From Tepidicaulis marinus (lineage in GTDB: Bacteria; Pseudomonadota; Alphaproteobacteria; Parvibaculales; Parvibaculaceae): a stretch of DNA of 64,000 nucleotides. The stretch covers positions 1 to 64,000 of the forward strand of contig NZ_BBIO01000014.1 of assembly GCF_000739695.1 (NCBI RefSeq). The letters run 5' to 3'. The notes under the pieces are model-generated. The model did not search any database. It was not told the DNA's origin and worked only from the letters and a program-made list of their open reading frames with translations. The translations under genes and the position numbers were made by a program. Position 1 is the first letter of the stretch. The number at the start of each line of letters is the position of its first letter. Below are positions 54,232-62,160 of this stretch, piece after piece.

Positions 54232-54504
54232 TGCAGAAAAAAGCCGCCGTAAATTTGCCCCGAGAAAGCTTATTACGGACGTTAACTTCCCTCTCTGCAA
54301 CCTCTATTTCAGTCAACTTCCCGACAAGCTGAGCATAGATCACACCCTTCCGCTTCAATTCGGCTTTCAGGAGGTTCGCGGCCAGGCATTCCAGTCCGTT
54401 TTCTCGGCATGATCGAGGGCCCAACCGCGCATCGCTTGATCCACACTATAAACTAGTGAGATCAAGGGGCTTACTTCCCGTTCTCTTAAAATCGCACCGC
54501 TGTG

Positions 54505-54650
54505 TGGACCCCGGCTCGGGGGCCGGGGTGACGGTTGCGAAGAGTAGCGAGGCGGTATGCTCTCAGGTTCGAGCCGAGGCAAGGCCCCCGGTTTTGGCAA
54601 GGCCATAGTTCCATATAGAGGCTGTCACCCCGGGCTTGTCCCGGGGTCCA
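54505..54650. repeat. Composite of two inverted REP-like palindromes (~146 bp), left of the GIY-YIG gene
   Basis: A TGGACCCCGG...GGGTGAC copy (54505-54532) faces a GTCACCCCGG...GGGGTCCA copy (54624-54650) across about 91 bases. The ends are a terminal inverted repeat. The same plan is repeated at 55003-55149. Confidence 0.88.
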
Positions 54651-54671
54651 CAGGCGGCATACTCCGAAGCC

Positions 54672-54962
54672 ATGACCGATTACTATGTCTACATCCTCGC
54701 TAATCGCAGACGAGGCACGCTCTATGTGGGCGTGACGAATGACCTCCTGCGCCGGGTGCATGAACATAAAAGCGAGGCAGCGGACGGCTTTACGAAATGC
54801 TACGGCGTAAAGCAGCTCGTCTGGTTCGAGGCGACGCCTGATATTGAAGAGGCGATACGGGCGGAGAAACGTATCAAGCGTTGGCGGCGGGATTACAAGA
54901 TCGCCATGATCGAGGATCGTAACCCGGACTGGCTGGATCTTTTTGATGAGCTGGTGAGGTGA
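54672..54962 (+). CDS. Stand-alone GIY-YIG nuclease (YhbQ/UPF0213 type)
   Basis: GIY-YIG domains cut DNA with a Tyr/Arg/Glu catalytic set. The 96-residue protein is just the domain: YYVYILANRRRGTLYVGVTNDLLRRVHEH supplies the two motif strands (VYI and YVG) and the Arg in LLRRVHEH, and AIRAEKRIKRWRRD has the Glu. The ATG at 54672 is about 22 bases after the left composite repeat, and the stop is 41 bases before the right one. This placement, not its neighbours, is its main feature. Confidence 0.9.
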   Translation: MTDYYVYILANRRRGTLYVGVTNDLLRRVHEHKSEAADGFTKCYGVKQLVWFEATPDIEEAIRAEKRIKRWRRDYKIAMIEDRNPDWLDLFDELVR

Positions 54963-55002
54963 GAGGGATCATCTCTGTTCGCCTTAAAACCGCACTGCCT
55001 CA

Positions 55003-55149
55003 TGGACCCCGGGTCAAGCCCGGGGTGACAGCTACGGAGAATTGTGAGGTGGTGCGATACAGAGGCCCCCCACACAGAGCAACCCGCAGTTAAGGGACAC
55101 CACGTGGCCTCCTATAGGAGCGTCACCCCGGCCCCAGAGCCGGGGTCCA
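55003..55149. repeat. Composite of two inverted REP-like palindromes (~147 bp), right of the GIY-YIG gene
   Basis: The copies at 55003-55030 and 55122-55149 have the same orientation and the same 119-base start-to-start spacing as at 54505-54650, and parts of the spacers align (GAGGcGGT/GAGGtGGT, and TATAG(A)GG before the right copy). Confidence 0.88.
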
Positions 55150-55201
55150 TGCGGCAGCGGCGGCAAATGCAGGCGCAGCCCGCTCCTTCACGCCCGCGCA
55201 C

Positions 55202-55235
55202 AAAAAACCGCGGCGTCGGTGCAAAGACGCCGCGG
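55202..55235 (-). terminator. Rho-independent terminator of the Asn/Thr-rich secreted-protein gene
   Basis: On the minus strand CCGCGGCGTC/GACGCCGCGG with a TTTGCACC loop is followed by TTTTTT. Confidence 0.92.
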
Positions 55236-55265
55236 CTTCAAGGTGCCGTCAAGAAAGAGAAAAGA

Positions 55266-56084
55266 TCAGTTGCCGACGCCGCCGGAAAGATAAAGCCCCG
55301 AAGTGTCGCCCACCTGGCTCATCTGCGGGCCGCCGGTGGTTTTCTGCAGAATGATTTCCGCAAAACGGGCGCGGGGGGCAGCGCCGCTGTTGAACGCAAG
55401 GTCCGAGGCCGGGCCGCAAGCAACGCGCCCGTCTTCGCCCACATGCAGGCTGTTGCCCACCTGGCATTCGAACGTGTAGCCGCCCTGATAATCCGTGGTC
55501 GTACCATCTTCCAGGAAGCGGCCGAGCGTCACTACCATCATGTCCCCGGCAAGGCAGTGGAAGACCTCGCCCACATAAGAGCCTGCCTCGATGATCTTGT
55601 TCGGCACGCTCATGCGCGCGGCTTCTTCAAGCCCCTTGGCATCCTGGCACACACCCTTGACGGGCTTGCGCAGTTTTTCCACCGCATTCGGAACAACCAC
55701 GGTGAGCTGGCCGAGCGGGGTCACCGTTTTGGGCGCTTCGATGAAAGTGGTGCTGCCGCCGACGAAAACCGTCTTGTTCCGCGCACCGCGGTCCACATTG
55801 ATATTGAAGACGCGGTTATCGTTATGGATGTTCGTGTTCGTCGTCGTGGTGTTCTTGTTGATGGTGATCTTCTTCGTATAGCTCTTGTTGATGATCACCT
55901 TCTTGCCGCCGCCATGATGCGGGGGCTTATGCGGCCCGCAGGGCGTATCGGGGACGCAGGGCTGGTCCGGGCAATAATCGGCCGGGTTGCCTGCCGAAGC
56001 GGGGCTCGGAACAGCCGCATCCATGGCCGTGGCACCCGCCGCCACGCTCATCGCGATGAACAAATTCTTAACTTTGTGTCCCAT
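55266..56084 (-). CDS. Secreted protein of unknown function with an Asn/Thr-rich segment
   Basis: The 272-residue product starts at the ATG at 56082-56084 and has a signal peptide (cleavage near SPASA, residue 31). The mature N-terminus has a Cys/Pro cluster (YCPDQPCVPDTPCGPH) and a Lys/Asn/Thr-rich stretch with KNTTTTNTNIHNDN. The rest is a mixed fold with three further Cys (VCQDA, HCLAG, ECQVG). I do not recognise a family. A 13-base direct repeat (CATAACGGCACTC) lies at its start. It is not obviously part of hfa but is close to it. Confidence 0.65.
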   Translation of the reverse strand: MGHKVKNLFIAMSVAAGATAMDAAVPSPASAGNPADYCPDQPCVPDTPCGPHKPPHHGGGKKVIINKSYTKKITINKNTTTTNTNIHNDNRVFNINVDRGARNKTVFVGGSTTFIEAPKTVTPLGQLTVVVPNAVEKLRKPVKGVCQDAKGLEEAARMSVPNKIIEAGSYVGEVFHCLAGDMMVVTLGRFLEDGTTTDYQGGYTFECQVGNSLHVGEDGRVACGPASDLAFNSGAAPRARFAEIILQKTTGGPQMSQVGDTSGLYLSGGVGN

Positions 56085-56537
56085 AACGGCACTCCATAAC
56101 GGCACTAAGAGCTATTTTGGCGCATTTCGGCGCGTTTCATTTCCTTGTGCCCTGCCATCGCAGGAGCCGTGCCACTTGCCGGGTCCGCGCCGCAGCCCTC
56201 TTACTCTTCTCTCCTATGCGCGGGCAGGCGCGTTAACCTTTCCCCATGCCCTCCAAGAGAAGAGCAAACTGGCGCGTTCAGTTTTTTGAGGCATTTATCC
56301 CCCTCCCCCCTTCCTCTGGCACGCTTTCTGCTCCCTCCCGCCCAAGAGCGCTGCTTGCGTCCCGAAAGTGTTCCGGCACGGCACGCAAGAGAGCTCGAAA
56401 GGGAACAGAGGACACACATTTTCCCCGTTTCGCGGGGCCGGGACGCGACAGCGTCACAAAACTGGATTAACGTGCCGGCTTGGCTCCTCTTGGGGGGAAC
56501 CCGGCCGGCAAGCGGAACGGGTTCAGAGGGCAGAGTA
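56085..56537. other. Gene-free stretch before the PAS_5 gene
   Basis: Across these 453 bases I find no supported gene and no clear repeat; the divergent promoters of the two neighbours should be here. One frame runs through, but it has no ribosome site or family similarity. Confidence 0.55.
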
Positions 56538-57221
56538 ATGCAGCATCACACGACACAGGCACTTGTTGAATATTGGAACGCGATCCGGGGAGACCGCCCC
56601 GCGCCGCGCCGCAGCGAAATCGAGCCGCGCGACATCAAGCGGCTGCTTCCTTACGTGTTCATTCTGGAACGCCAGGACCATTGGTCCTTCCGCTTCCGCC
56701 TTGCCGGGACCGGCCTTTGCAATGCCTATGGCACCGAATTCCGCCGCCAGAACATGCTCGGCCTCTGGCAGGACGAGTGCCATACCAATATGACACATCT
56801 GCTCAATGACGTGACGGGCAGCGCGGCTGCCGGTGTGCTGGAATATACCGCCGAGACGGGCGAAGGCCGCCAGGTCTCTTTCGAAATGGTGCTGCTGCCG
56901 CTGGCTCAGGACAATGGCGCCCTCACCCGCATCATCGGCGCCGCCGTGCCGCTGGAAAATCCGGCCTGGCTCGGCGATCAAATGCTGACCCGCCAGTGGA
57001 TCGACCGCATTCAGCTCATCGATCCGGAGCAAATGCCCAAATCCACCGCCGCAGCGCTCGCCCCGCGCATTGCCCGGCAGGTTCCGCCGCGCATTCATGC
57101 CGGTATTCCGAGCCTTGCCGCGCGCCGCCAGCGCCTCAATGCAGAGCGGCCCTATCTGCGCCTGATCAAATCCGAAGTTCCGAATACCGGCACGGTACCG
57201 GGAAAAGTCTTCGAATCCTGA
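56538..57221 (+). CDS. PAS_5-domain protein
   Basis: PAS_5 (DUF1488-like) proteins are alphaproteobacterial, cytoplasmic and of unknown function. The 227-residue protein has the N-terminal LVEYWNAIRGDRPAPRRSEIEPRDIKRLLPYVFILER in two parts, then a PAS-like core FRLAGTGLCNAYGTEFRRQNML and VSFEMVLLPLA. The C-terminal third is basic and probably disordered. No output domain is fused. A perfect terminator follows at 57246-57277. Confidence 0.86.
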   Translation: MQHHTTQALVEYWNAIRGDRPAPRRSEIEPRDIKRLLPYVFILERQDHWSFRFRLAGTGLCNAYGTEFRRQNMLGLWQDECHTNMTHLLNDVTGSAAAGVLEYTAETGEGRQVSFEMVLLPLAQDNGALTRIIGAAVPLENPAWLGDQMLTRQWIDRIQLIDPEQMPKSTAAALAPRIARQVPPRIHAGIPSLAARRQRLNAERPYLRLIKSEVPNTGTVPGKVFES

Positions 57222-57245
57222 TTTCTTCCTCTGTTCCACCAAATG

Positions 57246-57277
57246 AACGGGCCCCTTTCGAGGGGCCCGTTTTTTGT
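57246..57277 (+). terminator. Rho-independent terminator of the PAS_5 gene
   Basis: GAACGGGCCCC/GGGGCCCGTT closes on TTTCGA and is followed by TTTTTTG. Confidence 0.93.
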
Positions 57278-57309
57278 GGCTCACGGGAGAGTGATGGGCG
57301 GGTGTCTTC

Positions 57310-57336
57310 TTATTATATGCATCATGCATATAATAA
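57310..57336. promoter_or_regulatory. Perfect 27-bp palindrome overlapping the -10 box of the MarR gene
   Basis: TTATTATATGCAT, a central C, and the exact reverse complement ATGCATATAATAA. TATAAT (57329-57334) lies in the right arm and ends six bases before the ATG at 57341. A MarR dimer bound here would block initiation, so this is the probable autoregulatory operator. Confidence 0.9.
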
Positions 57337-57340
57337 CCCC

Positions 57341-57874
57341 ATGACAGAGAAACAGCTCACCAACCGCCTTGGCGCGCTGGCCCTTGCCGCAAGCGACGCG
57401 CAGATCAAAACCGCCACCGGCCTGACGGGGCTCAGCGCGTCGTCCTGCGCACTCATCGTTTCGCTCGGTCTTTACCCCGGCGGCACGGTGTCAGAGGCAA
57501 GCACCCTGCTCGACCTCAGCCATTCGGCAACCGTGCGCCTGACGGAGAAGCTGGCCGCTCAAGGCTTTCTCACCCGCCGCCCTGGCGAGGATAGGCGCGA
57601 GGTGGCGCTGGAGCTGACGGATAAAGGTCAGCGCATGCGCAAAACCATTCTCGCCGCGCGCGAAGAGGCGCTCAGCGCCGTTCTGGGCGGGCTGACAAAA
57701 ACAGAACGCAAAGCCCTCTTGCCGTTGCTGGATAAATTACTTGCAGCGCTGACCGTGGACGCTGTCAGCGCCGGGCGCATGTGCCGCCTGTGCGATGACG
57801 GCATGTGCGGCCATGACGCCTGCCCCGTCCACCGCACCTATGAAGAGCTTGAAGCGGCCGGCGCCCCGCATTGA
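57341..57874 (+). CDS. MarR-family regulator with a C-terminal Cys-rich tail
   Basis: The 177-residue protein has a winged-helix core (SASSCALIVSLGLYPGG, then ASTLLDLSHSATVRLTEKLAAQGFLTRRPGEDRR, the helix-turn-helix and wing near 50-85). After the dimer helices comes a tail with CRLCDDGMCGHDACPVH, four Cys spaced C-x2-C-x4-C-x4-C, which could bind a metal or sense oxidants. The ATG at 57341 has no upstream ribosome site but lies at the expected transcript start, so a leaderless message is likely. A DUF417 gene follows after 36 bases. Confidence 0.88.
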   Translation: MTEKQLTNRLGALALAASDAQIKTATGLTGLSASSCALIVSLGLYPGGTVSEASTLLDLSHSATVRLTEKLAAQGFLTRRPGEDRREVALELTDKGQRMRKTILAAREEALSAVLGGLTKTERKALLPLLDKLLAALTVDAVSAGRMCRLCDDGMCGHDACPVHRTYEELEAAGAPH

Positions 57875-57910
57875 GCCCAACCCCAAAGCGCCCAGAGGAG
57901 GAGACCCCAC

Positions 57911-58390
57911 ATGAACGACACCCAGCTTGCCGCCTATTTCGGCTATGCGGAAAAGATCGGCCGCGCCGTCGCCTATTACGGGCTCGGCCTGATTTTCTTC
58001 GCCTTCGGCCTTTACAAGTTCACCCCTGAGGAAGCCGCGGCCATTGAGCCGCTGCTCATTCACAGCCCGTTCCTTTCCTGGCTGCATGCCGGTTTCGGCG
58101 CGCAGGGCGCTTCAAATGTGATCGGCGTGGTGGAACTTGCCATCGCCCTTGCAATCTTCGCCCGCCGTTTCCTGCCCCGCGCTGCCGCCATCGGCTGCCT
58201 GGGCGCGGCCGGTTCGCTCGTCGTGACGGTTAGCTTTCTCTTCACCACGCCAGGCATTAGCGAGGATACGGCCGGCTTCCTGATCAAAGACGTGCTGCTG
58301 TTCGGTATCGCCATGTGGGCGGCAGGTGAAGCCTGGGCCATGGCCCGCAGCGGCGCGCGCAGCCCGGCAGCGCTTGCCCGTTCCGCCTGA
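57911..58390 (+). CDS. DUF417 (YkgB/RclC-like) membrane protein
   Basis: The 159-residue protein has four transmembrane segments. FGLYKFTPEEAAAIEPLLIHSPFLSWL is the family signature in two parts, and VSFLFTTPGISED the C-terminal one. In E. coli the homologue RclC belongs to the reactive-chlorine response operon under RclR. Here the neighbour is a Cys-rich MarR, 36 bases upstream, with GGAGGAG before the ATG at 57911. An electrophile or oxidant defence role is inferred from that. Confidence 0.87.
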   Translation: MNDTQLAAYFGYAEKIGRAVAYYGLGLIFFAFGLYKFTPEEAAAIEPLLIHSPFLSWLHAGFGAQGASNVIGVVELAIALAIFARRFLPRAAAIGCLGAAGSLVVTVSFLFTTPGISEDTAGFLIKDVLLFGIAMWAAGEAWAMARSGARSPAALARSA

Positions 58391-58409
58391 ACGAAACGTT
58401 CCCCCAAAC

Positions 58410-58445
58410 AAAAGCGGGCCCTTTTGCAAGGGCCCGCTTTCTTTT
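58410..58445. terminator. Bidirectional terminator between the DUF417 gene and the GMC gene
   Basis: AAAGCGGGCCCTT/AAGGGCCCGCTTT with a TTGC loop is flanked by A-rich and T-rich runs. Confidence 0.93.
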
Positions 58446-58463
58446 GACCTGTCTTACCGGTGC

Positions 58464-60104
58464 TTACGCGACCTCGCGGTCCTCGGCAATCATGACATTT
58501 TCCGGCGGCAGCGGCGCCTTGCCCAGCATGTCGTCGGAAATCTTCTCCGCGATCATGATGGTCGGGGCGTTGGTATTGCCGCCCACCAGCGTCGGCATGA
58601 CGGAGGCATCGACGACGCGCAGGTTTTCCAGCCCGTGCACGCGGCAGCGCTCGTCCACCACAGCCATGTTGTCCTTGCCCATCTTGGCGGTGCCGACGGG
58701 ATGATAGATCGTCTCGGCCGTCTCGCGGATCCAGGCATCGATCTGCTCGTCGGTTTTGACGTCTTCACCCGGCCAGAATTCCGCGCCCCGGTAAGGGTCC
58801 ATCGCCTTCTGCGCCAAAATCTCGCGCACCATCTTCACGCCTTCGCGCATCACGATGCGGTCGGCTTCCGCTTCCAGATAGTTCGGCTGGATGAGCGGCG
58901 CCTGGGAAGGATCGACGCTCTTCAGCCCGATAAAGCCGCGGCTTTCGGGGCGCAGCTGGCAGATATGCGTCGTATAAGCATGGCGGTCGGACTTGATCCG
59001 CGCATGATCGCGCATGAAGGCGGCCACGAAATGGATCTGCACATCCGGCACTTCCAGTTCCTTGCGCGTCTTCAGGAAGCCGCCGGACTCAAGCCCGTTC
59101 GAGGTGCCGACACCCGACTTGAAGAAGACATATTGCATACCCGTCATCAGCTGCTTGAGCGGGTTCGAAACCTGGCTATGCAGCGTGACAGGCTCCGGGC
59201 ATTCCTGGATCACCGTGCAATCGAGGTGGTCCTGCAGGTTCTGCCCGACACCTGGCAGATCGGCCACGACATCGATGCCGAATTTGCGCAGGTAATCGGC
59301 CTTGCCGATGCCTGAGAGCATGAGCGTCTGAGGCGAGTTGATTGCGCCGCCGCACAGAATGACTTCCGCATCGGCATAAGCTTTCTGCGTCTGCTTCTTC
59401 TGCACATATTCAACGCCGACGGCCTTGTTGCCTTCAAAGAGGATGCGCGAGGTCAGCGCTTCCACTTCCACCGTCAGATTGGGACGGCCGAGCGCAGGCA
59501 CAAGATAGCCCTTGGCCGCGCTGCAGCGCTGGCCGTTCTTGATCGTGTGCTGGTAGGGACCGACGCCTTCCTGCTGCGGGCCGTTGAAGTCATCCGTATA
59601 AGGATGGCCCGCCTGCTTGCCCGCCTCGACGAAGGCATCGAAAAGCACGTTGGGGCTGCGCCCATTGGAAACGCCGAGCGGCCCGTCGCCGCCATGGAAC
59701 GTGTCATTGCCGTTCTCATTGCCTTCCGAGCGGCGGAAATAGGGCAGCACATCGGAAAAGCCCCAGCCCTCAAGGCCCATCTGGCGCCACATGTCATAGT
59801 CGCGCGCATGGCCGCGGATATAGATCATGCCGTTGATGGAGGACGAACCGCCCAGCACCTTGCCGCGCGGCCAGTAAAGCTTGCGGTTGTTCAGATGAGG
59901 CTGGCCTTCGGTCCAGTAATACCAATTGGCGAATTCATTGCCGATCAGCTTGCCCACGCCTGCAGGCATATGAAAGAGGACGCTCTTGTCCTTGCCGCCA
60001 GCTTCCAGAAGCAGCACTTTCTTGCTCGGATCGGCGGACAGGCGGTTGGCCAGAACGCAGCCGGCGCTGCCGGCCCCGACAATGATGTAATCGTAACGTG
60101 TCAT
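58464..60104 (-). CDS. GMC-family FAD oxidoreductase (choline/alcohol dehydrogenase-like)
   Basis: GMC enzymes oxidise alcohols with FAD. The 546-residue protein has the dinucleotide fold YIIVGAGSAGCVLANRL (near 5-22), the GMC signature 1 region GKVLGGSSSINGMIYIRG, signature 2 GGAINSPQTLMLSGIG (near 258-272), and the catalytic His pair in YHPVGTAKMG and GNTNAPTIMIAEK. It could be AlkJ- or BetA-like; the substrate is not readable. The ATG at 60102-60104 has GAAGGG upstream. Confidence 0.93.
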   Translation of the reverse strand: MTRYDYIIVGAGSAGCVLANRLSADPSKKVLLLEAGGKDKSVLFHMPAGVGKLIGNEFANWYYWTEGQPHLNNRKLYWPRGKVLGGSSSINGMIYIRGHARDYDMWRQMGLEGWGFSDVLPYFRRSEGNENGNDTFHGGDGPLGVSNGRSPNVLFDAFVEAGKQAGHPYTDDFNGPQQEGVGPYQHTIKNGQRCSAAKGYLVPALGRPNLTVEVEALTSRILFEGNKAVGVEYVQKKQTQKAYADAEVILCGGAINSPQTLMLSGIGKADYLRKFGIDVVADLPGVGQNLQDHLDCTVIQECPEPVTLHSQVSNPLKQLMTGMQYVFFKSGVGTSNGLESGGFLKTRKELEVPDVQIHFVAAFMRDHARIKSDRHAYTTHICQLRPESRGFIGLKSVDPSQAPLIQPNYLEAEADRIVMREGVKMVREILAQKAMDPYRGAEFWPGEDVKTDEQIDAWIRETAETIYHPVGTAKMGKDNMAVVDERCRVHGLENLRVVDASVMPTLVGGNTNAPTIMIAEKISDDMLGKAPLPPENVMIAEDREVA

Positions 60105-60295
60105 AAGCTTCCCTTCTCCACAGCTTCCCTGGCAAAGGCAGATGCGGCGGCCTTGTTCCGGCAACTCACTCCCTGCGCAGCCATTTAGGCTCGGCCATTT
60201 GGCCTTTGTTCTGATTTTGCCGAATTGTGATATGTCAGCAAAGATGACGCAAGCGTCATCTTTGCCAAAGCGGGCGCGATGGCCCTTTTAAGCTT

Positions 60296-61138
60296 TTATG
60301 GGATCAGCGTGACCAGGGTGCGCCGGTTCAAGGGCTCGCGGACCCCGTCCCCTGTCGCGACGGCCGGCCGGGTTTCCCCATAGCCGATCGTCTCGATCGC
60401 TTCGGGCAGCGCGCCCATTTCCACCAGCACCGTTTTCACGATTTCCGCACGGCGCACGGAAAGCCCGTCATTATATGAGGCCGGGCCCGAAGTGTCCGTA
60501 TGCCCTTCCGCACGGATAAGGCCATGGCCGCCCGCGCGCGCCGTCTCGATGACGGTGTTGAGCACTTCCAGCGCCTCGGCGGAAAGCGACCATTCATCGA
60601 AGCCGAAATAGACGGTGAAATTCGCCGGCTGAGGCGCCTGCGCGACCGGCGCGGGGGCCGGAGCAAGGGCCGTTTCAAGGCGGCTGATATAGGAAAGGAA
60701 GCGGCCCCGGCATTCAAAGGCAGGCGCGGCGCCCGAATCCATGGCGATCTCATGCACCCAGCAATCATAAGCGGTCTGCGCCACCGCAGCCATGTCGGGC
60801 TCGGCTTCCTTGGCGCCGAGATTGAAGGCCGCCGTCAGGCGCTGGCGCGCATCGGCCGTCTCGGCCACGCTGGCAATCGCCGCCAAAGGCTCGACATCGA
60901 CGCCGCCCGCCGCTTCCAGCGCCTTGGCGGCATAGAACTCGGCCTGCTCATCCGCGCCTTGCCCGTCACGGGCCGTCGCCAGATTGAGATAGGAACGATA
61001 AAGCGCCTGCTGAAAAGCGGTGCCGCCCGGCACCGTCTCCAGCGCATCGTCATAAAGGCTCGAGGAACAAGCCGCGACGGCCAGACCGAGAAAAAGAAAC
61101 GCGGCATATTTAAGCGCCGCTCCTGATGAAGCGAGCAC
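60296..61138 (-). CDS. OmpA-domain lipoprotein
   Basis: The protein has a lipobox (GLAVAAC) and a C-terminal OmpA peptidoglycan-binding domain: FTVYFGFDEWSLSAEALEVL, AEGHTDTSGPASYNDGLSVRRAE (the D and R ligands for meso-DAP) and IGYGETRP. Between them (about 30-170) are helical repeats. It may tether the outer membrane to the wall. Start uncertain: GTG at 61136-61138 gives the best lipoprotein signal; an ATG at 61199-61201 would leave a long leader. Confidence 0.87.
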   Translation of the reverse strand: MLASSGAALKYAAFLFLGLAVAACSSSLYDDALETVPGGTAFQQALYRSYLNLATARDGQGADEQAEFYAAKALEAAGGVDVEPLAAIASVAETADARQRLTAAFNLGAKEAEPDMAAVAQTAYDCWVHEIAMDSGAAPAFECRGRFLSYISRLETALAPAPAPVAQAPQPANFTVYFGFDEWSLSAEALEVLNTVIETARAGGHGLIRAEGHTDTSGPASYNDGLSVRRAEIVKTVLVEMGALPEAIETIGYGETRPAVATGDGVREPLNRRTLVTLIP

Positions 61139-61431
61139 CGAATAGATTGCCTTCCCCCGGAAACCGTTTTTCACCGTGTTTTGTGCCGTGCCCCGCATCA
61201 TGCCCTCATCTTCGGCCGCGCCCTGCGGCCCCATTGCGCCGCTCGAAACGGCTTGTTCTTTGGTCCTGGGTTGTCCTAAGTAAGGTTAACCGCTTTAGTC
61301 TTATAGCGCGAAAAGAAGTGTTTAGGCCAGCAATGCCGCGCGGAACTGAAGCAACTCATTAACTTTCCTGTCCTAGGATAAACGGCAAAGAACACCATGC
61401 AGAATCGGCAGTTCAAAGGGGCGCGCCTGTC

Positions 61432-62049
61432 ATGCAGGAGAAGAAATTGAACGAAGATCGCCGCCGTGCGGAGCGTAAAGAGCTTTCCGTCGACGGCCGG
61501 CTGATGACGCCGGCTGGCGAGGAGTTCACCTGCAGCGTGCTCGACATCTCTTTGGTCGGCATCGCGCTTTCAACCCCCGCTCCGGCGAATCTCGACGACA
61601 AGGTCATCATCTATCTCAACGATCTGGGCCGTTTTGAAGGCAAGGTCGTGCGGATGATCAATGGCGGGTTTTGCGTCGAAATCCATCTGGTGACGCCGCG
61701 GCGCGAACGGGTTGCCGAACGTATCCGCTGGCTGTTCGAAAACCAGCGCCTGCCTGCCGCCTCTGCCGAAAGCCAACGCCAGTTCCCGCGCATCACGCCG
61801 AAGGAATCGGGCCTTGGCGCAGCTTCCCGCCTGATCCTGCCCAATGGTGAGCGCACCGAATGCCGCGTGCTCGACATGTCGCTGAGCGGGGCGCATTTGA
61901 AAACCGATCTGCGCCCGCCCATCGATTCGCGTGTGCAGGTGGGCCGCATGACCGGCCGCGTCGTGCGTCACACGCCGGAAGGGATCGGCGTGCATTTCGA
62001 CAATCTGGCAACCGAGCTGCCGACCGACGCCTCGCATCTGACCGAATAA
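61432..62049 (+). CDS. Tandem PilZ-domain protein
   Basis: PilZ domains bind c-di-GMP through RxxxR and a downstream D/NxSxxG. The 205-residue protein has two: domain 1 (about 10-95) with RRAERKE and LDISLVGIALS, domain 2 (about 115-200) with RQFPRI and LDMSLSGAHL. No effector domain is fused. The ATG at 61432 has no strong ribosome site. Together with the degenerate EAL protein and the BTLCP gene it hints at c-di-GMP control in this region. Confidence 0.9.
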   Translation: MQEKKLNEDRRRAERKELSVDGRLMTPAGEEFTCSVLDISLVGIALSTPAPANLDDKVIIYLNDLGRFEGKVVRMINGGFCVEIHLVTPRRERVAERIRWLFENQRLPAASAESQRQFPRITPKESGLGAASRLILPNGERTECRVLDMSLSGAHLKTDLRPPIDSRVQVGRMTGRVVRHTPEGIGVHFDNLATELPTDASHLTE

Positions 62050-62160
62050 TCGCGCCAAATTAGCAAAACAGGCCGCAAGGATGCAGGGACGCCCCGCTAT
62101 CCGCCCTGCGCGGTGGCCGTTAAACTGCCCCGTCAGAGAATCAAAAACGGGGCGGAACCC

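Noticed and set aside
56145-56537. Extension of the PAS_5 gene upstream to 56145
   Set aside because: The extra 131 codons have no family similarity or ribosome site, and the ATG at 56538 opens the conserved domain.
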